Shown: positions 34,637 to 47,188 of the stretch, piece by piece
Layout: every line of letters begins with the position of its first letter
Position numbering within the stretch: the first letter of the stretch is position 1
Assembly (NCBI GenBank): GCA_032871835.1
Contig: CM065298.1
Coordinates: 12,901,096 to 12,965,095 of the forward strand
Direction of reading: 5' to 3'
DNA: 64,000 bases
Source of the DNA: Dipteronia dyeriana
Lineage: Eukaryota > Streptophyta > Magnoliopsida > Sapindales > Sapindaceae
The notes under the pieces: generated by a model
Told to the model about the DNA's origin: nothing
What the model saw: only the letters and a program-made list of their open reading frames with translations
Database searches by the model: none
Made by a program: the position numbers and the translations under genes

Positions 34637-35110
34637 CTTCACTTACCCACTGTTTGCCCATTCTCCAACCCAGCCAAAACCTTGATGTGCTCTGTTGTTT
34701 TGCAACAAAAGGAAATAGAAAATCATTCTTAGAATAAATAGAAAAATCTTAGAACCGTAATAAAATCAATGGAAGAATTAACTCAACATACTTGATTGTA
34801 TTTGCAGCGAGTGGGACAAGCCACTGAAGAGTCTTCTCCATTTCTGCTTTGACCTGGAAAGCTGAGACCTGCAGAAAGCACAGTGTACAGAAACATTTAT
34901 CTTTCAAGCTTGCATGAAGCAAATACAGAGGAAACTTACAAAAAAAGTTGGGACGAAACGATTTCTATGAAACGCGCAATTTAAGTGAACTATTCAATAG
35001 AAAACATACCTCTTCCTTCACATCAACAGACTACAACTGTGAACGTATAGTTGTCTTAAAATTGGTTGGCAACCCGTTATATAACGCGTCCCTCATATTC
35101 GGGGGAAGGG
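34065..35110 (-). pseudogene. PSK SIMULATOR 1-like (DUF668) gene, copy B
   Basis: Better preserved than copy A. Exons can be joined on the minus strand with correct phases. One ends before the GTATGT donor near 35010 and encodes LPPNMRDALYNGLPTNFK, then a stop where Gln is expected, then SVDVKEE. The next (34868-34792, after a TTTCTGCAG acceptor) encodes VSAFQVKAEMEKTLQWLVPL. The next (34691-34647) encodes AHQGFGWVGEWANSG. The next starts at 34538 with HEFGKSIA and runs through HKTDKHILDLVILL. A tail frame (34391-34065) has EEERNLLDK and SRPVLGGSKS. A (GA)n microsatellite lies in the third intron. PSI1 proteins are linked to phytosulfokine signalling. The N-terminal DUF3475 half is absent, and one nonsense codon plus a frame change before the tail make it a probable pseudogene. 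Confidence 0.7.
34602..34634 (+). repeat. (GA)n microsatellite
   Basis: About 16 GA units in an intron of the PSI1-like copy B. On the gene strand it is a CT tract after the donor. Copy A has only a few units at the same place (about 8027-8034). Confidence 0.95.
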
Positions 35111-35119
35111 ATGTTGGAC

Positions 35120-36000
35120 GTGATAACTGATTTCATATAATTTCAATTCAATTAGAATTTCAATCAGGTTGACTGCAAATAAAATGAACATTTAATTACG
35201 AATGATATAAACTAACTTACAATGTTACGTATCTGATTGATTATGTTAGCTTAGTGTAATGCTAGTCCAGCTACTTCTAGTCTTTGAGGAATCTTCTCAG
35301 GTTCCGCACTAGCAATTATAAAGCATAGGAACGGATCATATTACACATTCCTATGCTGTGCAGCCATAAGCTTTTTGGTTAAAGAACAGTGGATTTGCAT
35401 AAAATCATGGTGAAAAATCCAATAGAAAGCTCACTGCATCATACCATTTCTTCCAAATGCTTCCAATATTGATCGACATATATAGGTAGTGATATCAATA
35501 TGTGAGGCACCACCGTAAAATTTGGGACAAAACATAGGTTGTTAAAAATTAAGAAATCAAGAAATACTTGATAGAAAATTAAATTAACGTCGCATACCAT
35601 CATATCATAATGCATCTTAGTCTTAAACTAGAAATTAATGTCCGGATCAGTTACACATAAATGTTCGGGTGTAGATCAATAACACCATGACGTCATCCTT
35701 TCTTGACTAGACAGGAAAATTTGAATCCTTCTGAATTGAGATTCTCAATTGGAATTTGATGTCTGCTCTACTATAGCAATTAGAACCTATTTTGTTAAAA
35801 ATTACATATATTAAAATTATCCCTTATAAAATAAAATAAAATAAACCACTTGTTTCTTGCCTAGTTTAATGGCACACAACAACATTTGACATTGATTCTT
35901 CGGGCCACAATAATGTCTACAATTTTGATAGGCATCGATCACTTGACCATGCATCTTCAATGACAAAATCCGTCAAGAATGCCAGATCTAAAGAAGGATA
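35120..36000. other. Intergenic between PSI1-like and CNL remnants, block B
   Basis: The first part aligns with 8790-8864, which shows where the gypsy element entered in block A. The part near 35650-35760 aligns weakly with 49450-49550. No gene seen. Confidence 0.5.
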
Positions 36001-37409
36001 CCAGCGTATTAAGGTCAAGACAGACTCGATTAGCTATCAAATTGAAGTAAATCATGTAGTAGATAGGATATTTACAGCCACTTACCTACTTTAGATGCAC
36101 ATGCATGCCATCACTGAATATTGTTTTTTCAAGGTAATACAAGACATTTAAGTCTACCAAAATATCATTATAGGATCATTTGATTGGCATTAATCTGAAA
36201 ATATATCTTCTAATGCTTGTTACTTGTAAGGGGAGAGTCTGAAAGCCAAAAAAAAAAAAAACAATAGGATCAGCATACATATCTGATGGAATTACATGAT
36301 CTTTCTTTTCTATCTACTTCACCGGTCATAATCAATGCATTACTTGCCCTTTTAATGATACATAATTAGATTTTAACCGAAAGATGTTCCTGATTATCCA
36401 TCCACTGAAAATCCCTTCTTTGATGCAAACCTGGTTCTTCTCTCCCTTACATCCCCAAATTACAAAAGCCACTTTGACAACGACAAATATACATGTTAGC
36501 TTATCAAATCAAATATCTACCCGTGTAACATTAAATCATGATAATCAACATACATGCTTGAAATTATACAAAATATGGATAGAAAATTGGATATGATTAT
36601 ATGGCCAATTACCAGCTGGTTCATAATTTGTATATCAACATTCAACACGTCGGACGTGAACTAAATAAAACTATGGTTTGCCAACGAAGATCTGAAAGCA
36701 AAGAAAGCAATAGGATCATGGCCATACAATATATATTCCGCATCAAGAAAATTATAGATAATTTATACTGTACTTTTACTATGTTATATTATAATCTGAT
36801 CAGGGAAGTTTTCATCAAAGCCACTCAGAATGGATCAACACCGATCCAGCGTCTGTTGAGGGAAGCGACTTGGAGTGCTACAGGTGGGCATGAACAACCT
36901 CAAAAGAGGCAAAGTCTTTGGACACATCCTGATATGTTCACCTATCAAGTTTTGAAATTTAAGTGCCTTGAGCATCTTTTCCTTGCCTCTCTCCTATGCA
37001 GAGAAACACCAAGCACAAAGACATGAAATTTACTACCTCTCCTTGTGATACATAAACTTGGAAACGTACAAACATGCACAATTTCAAACATCAAGAAGTA
37101 TAGGGCATCAACAGAAAGTACACACGAATAAATTGAATGAGCATTGTTCCTGACCTTTCTGCCAATGCATCCTGGCATGACAATACCAGATTTCTAACAA
37201 TTTGACATCAACTCCTGTAAACTTGGTGCCTGCAAGTAATGGAACAAGTGGACAAAAACGAGTATATTGATCAAATTGAACATTAATCAATTACCTATGA
37301 CCGGTTTCCAATAAGTGGGACACATAAATATAACAAACTGTTGAAAACAAAAACGGTCAACTAAATACCTGGAGTTGGAAACATGTTTTGTCTCATCCTT
37401 CCAAAGAGT
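36001..37409 (-). other. Probable 3' noncoding region of the CNL LRR fragment
   Basis: Aligns in order with 38400-39480, downstream of CNL copy B. Just after the CNL stop codon a conserved GTATTT donor (near 37370) suggests a spliced 3' untranslated region. The 141-codon frame at 36601-37026 on the plus strand crosses this noncoding homology and is regarded as chance. Confidence 0.55.
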
Positions 37410-37985
37410 TCACCGGCAGTCTCTTTGCACAATCTGTCTATCAAATTGGATATTAGGGATGTGAGAGATGTCGGACCAGTTCTCTCCTATACCCATTCAA
37501 TAATGTTCACTTAAAATAGGACACCAATTTATGTACAAAATTTACAGCAGTGCCATCCGAAGAATCTTCTTTGGCAATATCTTTAATTTGGGGCAATTTT
37601 CGATTTCCAATAAACGAAGAGATGGCATGATTGTTATATCATCATCTTCAATCCCAAAATCCCACTCTTCCCATTCCTCCATCTCATAAAAGTAGAGAGG
37701 TTTCAATTTGGGGAAAGATGATGACGAGTCATCACTTTTGAATGCCAAAAGTTCATTACCCTCTCTTTACACTCTATTCATTCTCTGTATAACAATTGTT
37801 TCGAGAGATGACACTTTTCCTAATGGAGGTAGTTGCTCACAGTTGATCCATTCAAACAAAGATATGTTTCTCAATTTGGTTAATGGCGTTATCCAATTGG
37901 GTAATGCCGTGCTTCCTGCGTACTTTGATATTGTTAACAATTGTAAATTGGGAGGAGGTTGTAAAACGTTAATAATTGCTTCATT
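37410..37985 (-). pseudogene. CNL leucine-rich-repeat C-terminal fragment
   Basis: One minus-strand frame from about 37985 to a stop at 37410 encodes the last LRRs of an RGA-type CNL. Motifs are LQPPPNLQLLTISKYAG, LPNWITPLTKLRNISL, LPPLGK, MEEWEEWDFGIEDDDIT and PSLRLLEIENCPKLK, ending ISHIPNIQ. It matches CNL copy B (39482-40080) closely. Two in-frame stops interrupt it (near 37764 and at 37542). The coiled-coil, NB-ARC and first LRRs are missing. At the 5' side the LRR frame passes straight into an R1 repeat, so an illegitimate join removed the rest. It probably comes from a separate tandem resistance-gene copy. Confidence 0.85.
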
Positions 37986-38500
37986 GGTCAGGGAGGAACT
38001 TACATGAAATGGTATGTTGTCATGTCTACCATTAACAAGGCCAATTGCGAAGTTTGTGTAACTTGTCAAGAGCAAGAAGTGTCCATTACACATGATTACA
38101 TCTTTGTAATGAAATAGCACTGCTCAACCGTATGGTATAAAATCAAATTAGATTTTATCTAAATATTCAAGAAGAAACATAGCTTGGTAAAAATAAGTAA
38201 TTAAGAATACGTACCTTGATGATAGAAATTCAATATCATATTCAAAGCTACTTGTATAGTTTAACGTCAAAGTTACACGCCATCATATGTCATTAATTGA
38301 TTCTTCAAGCCATACAAGAAACTAATATCAAAAGTTTTGACAGCTCATTCTTCAATGGCAGAATCCCCCTGTAGAATGTGGAAGAAGGATGCTAAAGTAA
38401 TGAAAGTAATATGATCATTACACACCATATCTATTAAGGACATGCCATCACTGAATATATATTTTCAAGGTAATGCAAGACATTTTGGCCCACCAAAATA
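37985..38500 (-). repeat. Segment R1, partial copy fused to LRR fragment
   Basis: From GGTCAGGGAGGAACTTACATG onward it follows R1 (compare 5388-5780 and 16050-16450), with moderate divergence. Its lower edge coincides with the break in the LRR fragment. Confidence 0.75.
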
Positions 38501-39481
38501 TTGTTGTCCGAATCTTTAGATTGGAATTAATCTGAAAATATAACAGCTAATGCATTACTTACCCTTTTAAAATACAATGGTCTGCCAATGATAAAATGTG
38601 GTGAACCATATTCCAATGAAGATCAACCAGCTTTGACATACTCTTAAATGAAAATCTGAAAGCAAAGAAAGTATTTGGATCATGGTCTACATAAATTCTG
38701 CATTAAAAAAATTAAAGATAATTACTACTGTACTTCCACTGTGATATATTATAACCTTACCAGGTAAGTCTTCATCGAAGAAACTCAGAAGCATGGATCA
38801 ACAACGAGCCAGCATCCGTTGAGGCAAAGTTTACTGGTAGGCATGAACAACCTCAAAACAGACAAAGTCTCTTCTGGGCTCTCACATTTGATTTCATGGA
38901 AACATACCCATTGAACCTCTGCCTCTTCCGGTCACATCAGAATGAAATTATTGATTCGCTATCTTCTTGTTTCATTCTTCTTTTGGACGCATTCTGGTCT
39001 GTTCACCTATCAAGCTTTGAAATTTAATTGCCTTGAGCATCTTCTACTTGCCTCTTTTTCAATGCAGCGAAACACAAGAAATTTACAAACATGCACAATT
39101 TCAAACATTAAATGTAAAAATAAATTGAATGAGCATTGTTCCTAACCTTTTTTCTCAATGCATCCTGGCATGACAAATTGATTCACCTTGAACACAGACG
39201 CTTTCTAAATTCCAACTAATTTCTAAATTTTAACAGTTGATATCAAAAGTGTCTCTCTGCATACCAGAAGCCTGCATGTAATGGAACAAGTGGATAAAAA
39301 TGAGTATATTGATCATCTTCACCAAATTGAACATTAATCAATTACTTATGACCAGTTTCCAATAAGTGGGGATACATATAAATATAAAAAAATGTTGAAA
39401 GCAAAAGCAATCAAGTAAAAAGAGGAGGAGAAGAAAATACCTAGAGTTGGATACATGTTTGTCCCATCCCTTCCAAAGATT
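38501..39481 (-). other. Probable 3' noncoding region of CNL copy B
   Basis: Colinear with 36070-37409. A donor-like GTATTTTC follows the CNL end near 39440. No coding frame is supported. Confidence 0.5.
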
Positions 39482-42234
39482 TCACCTGCGGTCTCTTTGC
39501 ACATACTCATCATCAATTTGGATATTAGGGATGTGAGAGATGTCGGACCAGTTCCCTCCTGTCCCCTTTCTGTAGCTTTCAGTTAAAATAGGACACCCAT
39601 ATATGCTCAAAATTTCCAGCGGTGCCACCTGAAGAATCTTCTTTGGCAACACCTTTAATTTGGGGCAATCTCAAATTTCCAATAAACGGAGAGATGGCAA
39701 GATTGTTATATCATCATCTTCAATCCCAAAATCCCACTCTTCCCATTCCTCCATCACAAGAAATTTGAGAGATTTCAATTTGGGAAAAGCAGAAACTGAT
39801 AAAGACATTGGTAATGCCATCACTTTCTAATCCCAAAATTTCAATACCCACTCTTTTCACTCTCTTCATTCTCTCTATAACAATTAATTCAAGAGATGAC
39901 AATTTTCCTAATGGAGGTAATTGCTCACAGTTGATCCATTCTTCCAACGATATGACTCTCAAACTGGTTAATGACGTTATCCAATTGGGTAACACCAAGC
40001 TGCCTGCGTACTCAGATATTTCTAACCTTTGTAAATTTGGAGGAGGTTGTAAAGCTTCAAAAATTGCTTCGTCGTTCACCGAATCAGACCCACTGAAGCC
40101 TAATTTCAATTTTAAAATATTTTTCTTATTTTTAAGTTGTATTCTCTGAGCCTCACTCACATTTGTCACATTTCCCAAACCTCTTATACGAAGAGATCCT
40201 TCAAGGTGGTCAAATTGATTCAAAAATTCAAGTGAACATGCTTTCCTACCATAATCATTGTCACTTACATGAAATTCACTTAATGATTGAAGACACTTTA
40301 ACTTCTCAATTCCTTTAGGCATGTACTTGACAGAATTAGTGTACTCATTTATTAAATGTCTTAGGTTGATTAACTTCCTCATTCCTTGAGGCAGTTCCTT
40401 AAGATTGACACCATAAAACATTTAAGGTTTACAAATTACATAGTTCACATAATTCTTCTGGTAACATTTCTAAGGCCTTAATTTTACTCAAGTCAAGATA
40501 CCTCAAATGTATTAGCTTTCTAATATCTTTTGGAATTCTTTCTAACTTTTTTGGACTCAAATAATGCACACCAGTCATCATATCAAACCTGGCAGTACCC
40601 CCCATAGCTAACGCCCTTAATCATGTATTTTGACCCAATAACTTTAGCAAGACTCCATCAAATGAATTCATGTCTGACTCAAATTGAAACAAAAGGCTGC
40701 GTACGTTTTTGATCTTACAAACGGAGATAGGAAATGAACTATTTCTGTTGACCATCAAAATTAAATGATGAGTATTCTCAACAGAAAATTTAATGCTTGG
40801 TCCTCCAAAATCATTGTATTTCATTGTAAAACATTCATTCTTTGTGAGAAATTGACCAAAGTCATGTACTATATCATTCATCTTACATCCTCTTATATCA
40901 CCAATAGCATCTGTTATGAACTCTTGGAAGAAACAACGTGTGGCTAGGATGTTAAAATATTTTTCACCTATCTCCATTTCCCCTTTTTGTTCCGGTCCTA
41001 GATAACCTTGAGCCATCCATAACTTAATCAACTCATCTTTATCTAATTGGTAGTCTTTTGGGAATATGACACAATATGAGAAACATCTTTTGACCATAAG
41101 AGGCAAATCGTTATAACTTAGTAATATAGGAGGAAAAATACCCTTCTCAAACTCTTCTAGTTCCCACATCCCACTATTTAAGATATTTTCCCATTCTTTT
41201 CTTGTTCTTTTAAAGCGCAAGAGATTACCCATAGTCTTTGCTGCAAGAGGCAACCCCTTGCACTTGCTGACAATTTCTTTACCAACAATTTCTAGTTCTC
41301 TACACTCATCATCAGACCTACCAATAAAGGAAAAGTGTTTAAACAACGACCAACACTCATTTTCAGACAGTTCCTTAATGGGAATTACAATTGAATTCAT
41401 CATAAGGGCAACTGTCTCCTTACGTGTGGTGACTATAATTTTACTTCCATTGAGACAATTCTTTAGACAATTGTACAATGGTTCCCAATCATTGTAGTTT
41501 TCAGTCCACACATCATCTAATACAAGAATTTTTTTTTTCCTGCAATAGATCGACCAATATTTTGTAGAACAGACTCCAATGTGGCAGAACTAGAGCTTTG
41601 ACCACCTAGACCTTGAATTATTGCATTGGCAACCCGTAACTTATCGAAAGGGTCCGAGACACAAACCCATATTCTTTTTTCAAAAATGTTTTTCACCTTA
41701 TTATTATTGAAGGCAAGTTGAGCAAGAGTTGTTTTTCCTATTCCTCCCATCCCAACAATTGAGATGATATGGAGGCTTCATGCTCATCACTACTCTTCCT
41801 CAACAACTTGCTCATCAATGCTTTTGTTTCCTTATCTCGACCACATATCGTATTCTCATCAATGAAGGACACGCTTTCTACTCCTCGAGGTTGTCCAACA
41901 CTCGTAATTGTATTAAAGTTATACCTCTCTTTATCTTTGGCAATATCATCAAGACTCTCATTTAATTCTTTTATCCTGAGAGCTATGTCATGGTGAAAAA
42001 CGACTTTTCTAAAAGAAAAGCACGGAGAGAGGAAGAAGGAACATACCTTCTTCTGAAGAGTAAGAGCATTTTCAGCTCTATGAGTTTGCAATTTGAGCTT
42101 TGAGGTGTTCCACTCATCCAACAAGTTGTCAGCATCGTAGGACACATCTTTGAGCTTATCTAACCAGACTCTCACACTTGTCTCCTTCACTTGCCTTTGC
42201 TCTGCATCAACCAGCACAGCTTGAATGGCTTGGA

Positions 42235-42456
42235 TATTGGATGATAAGAGTTTCAGTTAGTGTAAAATTCCTTTGTTATCTGTACGTTGTATGATTATAT
42301 TTGAAACTGTATAGCTGTCATTGCTGTATCTTATCATTAGAAGGGTTTGGAGTCCTTTCAATGTTAACCTCTATTGTATATATATTTACATGTTAATCAA
42401 TGAAAGAGTGTGGAAAATTCTACACCAACATTACCTCTGTTTTGCCTCTGTTATTA
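42235..42456 (+). repeat. 5' LTR of copia B
   Basis: 222 bp from TATTGGATGAT to CTGTTATTA. It includes a TATATATATTT stretch that may be the TATA box. Directly followed by the primer binding site. Confidence 0.93.
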
Positions 42457-42468
42457 TGGTATCAGAGC
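42457..42468 (+). other. Primer binding site of copia B
   Basis: TGGTATCAGAGC, complementary to the 3' end of initiator methionine tRNA, starting at the first base after the LTR. Confidence 0.93.
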
Positions 42469-42534
42469 TCTCGGTCTCCACCTAAAACACATATTCTTAT
42501 CTTTTCTCATCTCTTCTCCAAATCAATTCAATCA

Positions 42535-45500
42535 ATGACTACATCGAATACAGCCATCCCTTCTGACAGCAGTTCTACAGACCTGCCTCTTGACAACAAT
42601 TCCTCTTCTGCAGCACCTCCCACAATTATTAATGTTACTCCAGCTACTTCAACTGCACTGCGTTCCAATGAATTTCATCTCATAACCATCAACATCTCTG
42701 CTCAGGCCCCTCTTAAGCTTACCACCAACAACTATATGTCCTGGAAGATTCAGTTTCAGACTCTCTTCACTGGTTATGATCTTCTTGGCTTCATTGATGG
42801 CTCCAAGCCTTGTCCACCAGCTAATATTATTGTTAACGACGTCTCCACTGTGAATCCAGCCCACAACATTTGGATTCGACAAGACCAACTTATTCTAAAT
42901 GCCATTGTTGGTTCTCTATCCCCCACTATCATCTCCTTTGTTGCCAGAGCCAAAACTTCAATGGAAGCATGGACCATTCTTGCAAATACATATGCCAAAC
43001 CGTCACGAGGACGCATCAAGCAAGTCAAAGCTCTTCTCAAAAACTCCATCAAAGGTACGCAATCTGTCACAGATTTTCTTCACTCTGTCAAAGCTCGTGC
43101 AGATGAACTGGCATTGCTTAGTGCTCCAATGGACGATGATGATATCACTGAGCGGATTCTTGAAGAACTTGATGATGATTACAAAGAATTGGTTCGTGCG
43201 GTTCAGGCTCGAGACAATCCCATATCTTTTGATGAGCTCCATGAGAAACTTCTAACATTTGAGGCATCTCTTCAAAATAACAAGAAAATATCAGCAACTG
43301 TTCCAGCCACTGCCAATCCTGCTTCTCGGTCTGGCTCGAATTGGCGACCACAACAATATCACAATAACTGGCGTCCATCATCTCCTGGTAACACAAATTG
43401 GCGACAGTCCTCTTCTCCAACATATAAGCCTCCAACAACCATCAGCATTCCATCAAACCGTGGGAATTCACAAGCTCCACGCCCTTTTCTTGGACGTTGT
43501 CAGGTGTGTGGAGTTCAAGGACACTCAGCCAAGCGCTGCCCCTATTTTCAGTTGGTTCCAATTCAACAACCTGCTATCCCATAACATGTTTCCTCACCGA
43601 CTCCTTGGCATCCCAGAGCTCATTATGCAGCATCAGCATCAGCATCCTCTCATAGCCCTACCTGGTTACTTGATAGTGGAGCATCTCATCATGTGACAAC
43701 AGACTTGAACAACTTGTCTCTACACGCACCTTACAGTGGCTCCGATGATGTTATGATTGGAGATGGTTCAAGTCTTTCAATCACTAATACTGGTTCAACA
43801 TCTATTTGTGCATCAAATAATACCTTTAAATTACATGATGTTCTTTGTGTACCTCATATGAAAAAGAACTTGATTTCGATTTCACAATTTTGTGCTACTA
43901 ATGCGGATTCTGTTGAGTTCTTATCATCCTCTTTTAATGTGAAGGATCTTCGTACGTGGGAAATCCTTCTGAGCGGTAAAACCAAGAATGGGGTGTATGA
44001 ATGGCCGGCCTCCAGTCCTGTCTCCTCACCGGTTCTGGCGTTTTCAAATGTCAAAACCTCATCTTCAAACTGGCATCACAGACTAGGTCATCCAGCTTTT
44101 CCTATATTACAATGTATTGTTTCAAATTTCAGTTTAGATGTGTCGTCTCCTATGTCTAAGGAGTTTGTGTCACTCTTGTTATTGCAATAAAAGTCATAAG
44201 CAACCATTTTCCATTTCATCTCTTGTCTCGTCTCAACCTCTTGAAATTATATTTTCTGATGTATGGACATCCCCTGTTATTTCTCAGGACAATTTTAAAT
44301 ACTATGTCATTTTCATAGACCACTTCACCAAGTATATATGGTTTTATCCTCTTCGAAAAAAGTCAGAGGTTAAAGACATTTTCATACGGTTTAAAGCTAT
44401 TGTGGAAAAATTCTTTAATCACAAAATCATCACTCTTTATACAGATAATGGTGGTGAATTTATGTCACTTAAAGATTTTCTTGCCATGAATGGTGTCTCA
44501 CATCTTACAACTCCACCACACACTCCTGAGCATAATGGGTACTCGAAAAGGAGACATTGTCACATTGTTGAGACGGGTCTTACGTTACTCACTCATGCCT
44601 CTCTTCCATTGCATTTCTGGCCTCATGCATTTGCAACCACTGTCTATCTAATAAACAGAATGCCAACTCCTACACTTAAACTTTCATCGCCATACGAAAT
44701 GATTTTTGGAACATCTCCAAATTACTCAAAACTGAAAATCTTTGGGTGTCTTTGTTATCCTTGGCTTCGGCTGTATTTGTCTCACAAGTTAGATAACCGA
44801 TCAACTTCGTGTGTCTTTCTTGGGTATTCGTTGTCTCAAAGTGCCTATCTATGTTTTGATCTGTTGTCCTCCAAAATGTATGTCTATCGTCACGTTCAAT
44901 TTATGGAGTCAGTCTTTCCCTACAAGTCTCTAAACACCACTCTAGCTCGTCCGACACCCAACTCCATTAGCTCTTGGGTCCCAAATGTCATTACTGTGTC
45001 TCTCCCAAACACCAGTCGGTCTTCATCATCTCTGCCCTCAGTTGAGTCCTCTCAAGGGCTGTCACCGTGTGGAGCTTCCTCCTCCATGATGCGCACTACC
45101 TCTCATCAGTACCCACTGCCGCCAGTCACTGCACAACAAACCTGCTGCTTATCGCCACTGCTGCTGCACCAACATCTCCTTCATCCCCTGTTGTTGTCGT
45201 TGCTGCTCCATCAGGGTCTGCAGCCCTATCTCCACCAACTTCTGAATCAGTTAGTCAGGCCACCAATGTTAATACCACTGCTTCAGTTCTTTTGCAGCAG
45301 CCTTTGTCCACAGATGGATCGCATCAGCTGGTGAATAACCATCCCATGACCACTCGAGCAAAGAATTCCATTCACAAACCAATTCAGAAGATGAATCTTC
45401 ACACACACCTGCAACCATCATCTGAATTTGAGCCAACCATAGTTACACATGCAATTAAAGATTCTAATTGGCGTCAGGCCATGTCCGAAGAATGTAATGC

Positions 45501-46961
45501 ACTTATTCATAATGGTACTTGGGAGCTAGTTCCACTAGACACGGAGTCCAATATCGTTGGGTGCAAATGGATTTTCAGGATCAAGCGCAACTCAGATGGT
45601 TCAATTGACAGATACAAAGCACGTTTGGTTGCTAAAGGGTTTAATCAACAACCTGGTGTGGATTATTTCGAAACTTTCAGTCCTGTCATCAAACCTACCA
45701 CAGTGAGGATAGTTTTGAGTATTGCTATTAGTAATTGCTGGTCTCTACGGCAACTGGATATCAATAATGCATTCCTTCAGGGTCGACTCACAGAGACAGT
45801 TTTTATGGCATAACCTCCTGGCTTTGTTGACTCGGATCGTCCACATCATGTCTGCAAACTCAGGAAGGCTATTTATGGTCTCAAGCAGGCTCCGCGAGCT
45901 TGGTACCATGAGCTGCGCCAATTCTTACTCGCAGTTGGTTTCACAAACTCTTATGCTGACACATCTCTCTTCGTACTGAACACTGGTGGTAATATTCTCT
46001 ATCTTCTTATATATGTAGACGATATTATTCTCACAGGAAACAACTCAGCATATGTGGATCGTTTTGTTGAAACTCTAGCTCGACGTTTTTCTCTAAAGGA
46101 TCTTGGTCCTCTTTCCTACTTCCTTGGTGTTGAAGTAGTTCCTCACGAGTATGGTATTTTTCTGTCGCAACGACGCTACATTTTGAATCTTTTCACTCGC
46201 ACCAACATGATCGGTGCGAAACCAGTTCAGATTCCTCTGCCTACAAGTCCGCCGCTCACCCTTAATTCTGGTACTCTTCTTCGTGATCCTTCCATATATT
46301 GTGCAACTGTAGAAAGTCTTCAGTATTTATCTCTCACTCGTCCGAACATCTCCTTCGCCGTTAACAAATTATCACAATTTATGCATCAGCCTACATCTGA
46401 TCATTGGGATCTTGTCAAGCGATTACTAAGGTACTTATGTGGATCATTAAATGAGGGAATTGTTATTCACAGAAACTCCCAGGTTACTCTTCATGCTTTT
46501 TCCGATGCCGATTGGGCTGGCAATAAGGATGATTTTTCCTCCACAAGTGCTTACATTGTTTACCTTGGGCGGAATCCCATCTCGTGGAGCTCCAAGAAGC
46601 AAAATACTATAGCCCGTTCGTCCACGGAGGTTGAGTATAGGTCTGTAGCAGCCACAGCAGCTGAGCTCAATTGGGTTTGCTTCCTTCTCACCGATCTTGG
46701 TCTCTACCTACTGCACCTGTCATTTATTGTAACAATGTAGGTGCTACACAACTCTGCTCGAATCCCATTTTTCACTCCCGTATGAAGCATGTTGCCATTG
46801 ATTTTCATTTTATTCGGGACCAAGTTCAGTCCGGTGGCTTGCGTGTAACTCGTGTATCTTCCAGCGATCAACTTGCAGATGCTCTAACTAAACCGTTGTC
46901 TCGACCCGTTTTTCAATCTCTTAAGGACAAGATTGGCTTTTCCAGCCATGGCCTATCTTGA
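42535..46961 (+). pseudogene. Copia B gag-pol, lightly degraded
   Basis: Gag starts at ATG 42535 and ends with a CCHC zinc knuckle (CQVCGVQGHSAKRC, near 43500). A TAA at 43582 stops the frame, which otherwise runs on into the protease (WLLDSGASHH, near 43665) and the pre-integrase region (HHRLGHP). A frameshift near 44165 leads to the integrase core (FSDVWTSP, YTDNGGEF, HTPEHNGYSKR). A second shift (45070-45160) leads to reverse transcriptase ([22 protein letters not shown], then YVDDIILTG near 46015). A TAA at 45811 falls where the related family has Gln before PPGF. RNase H (SDADWAG, near 46505) and a third shift near 46705 precede the stop at 46959. It therefore cannot make a full polyprotein, but the lesions are few. 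Confidence 0.93.
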
Positions 46962-46968
46962 GGGGGCA
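46959..46968 (+). other. Polypurine tract of copia B
   Basis: TGAGGGGGCA overlaps the polyprotein stop codon and stands directly before the 3' LTR. Confidence 0.85.
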
Positions 46969-47188
46969 TATTGGATGATAAGAGTTTCAGTTAATGTAAA
47001 CTTCCTTTGTTATCTGTAGGTTGTATGATTATATTTGAAACTGTATAGCTGTCATTGTTGTATCTTATCATTAGGAGGGTTTGGAGTCCTCTCAATGTTA
47101 ACCTCTATTGTATATATATTTACATGTTAATCAATGAAAGAGTGGAAAATTCTACACCAACAGTACCTCTGTTTTGCCTCTGTTATTA
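46969..47188 (+). repeat. 3' LTR of copia B
   Basis: 220 bp, same TATTGG...TTATTA ends as the 5' LTR; lacks one GT of a GTGTGG run and differs at about seven further positions. Confidence 0.93.

Larger units (their letters stand above)
42235..47188 (+). mobile_element. Complete Ty1/copia retrotransposon (RE1-like), 4954 bp
   Basis: Both LTRs, primer binding site, gag-pol and polypurine tract are present. The 5-bp target duplication TTGGA (42230-42234 and 47189-47193) is perfect. Removing the element and one TTGGA rejoins the CNL coiled-coil codons in frame and matches the uninterrupted copy A at 13190. The LTRs begin TATTGG and end TTATTA, so the ends are TA...TA and not TG...CA. The two LTRs differ by about seven substitutions and one 2-bp indel in 220 bp, which points to a fairly recent insertion. 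It lies opposite to the host gene. Confidence 0.95.

Noticed and set aside
36601..37026. 141-codon plus-strand open frame
   Set aside because: It crosses noncoding DNA that aligns with the 3' region of CNL copy B, has no recognisable motif, and the paralogous stretch does not keep the frame.
42649..43438. Minus-strand frames inside copia B gag
   Set aside because: Shadows of the gag coding strand; the plus-strand frame has the zinc knuckle and retrotransposon context.
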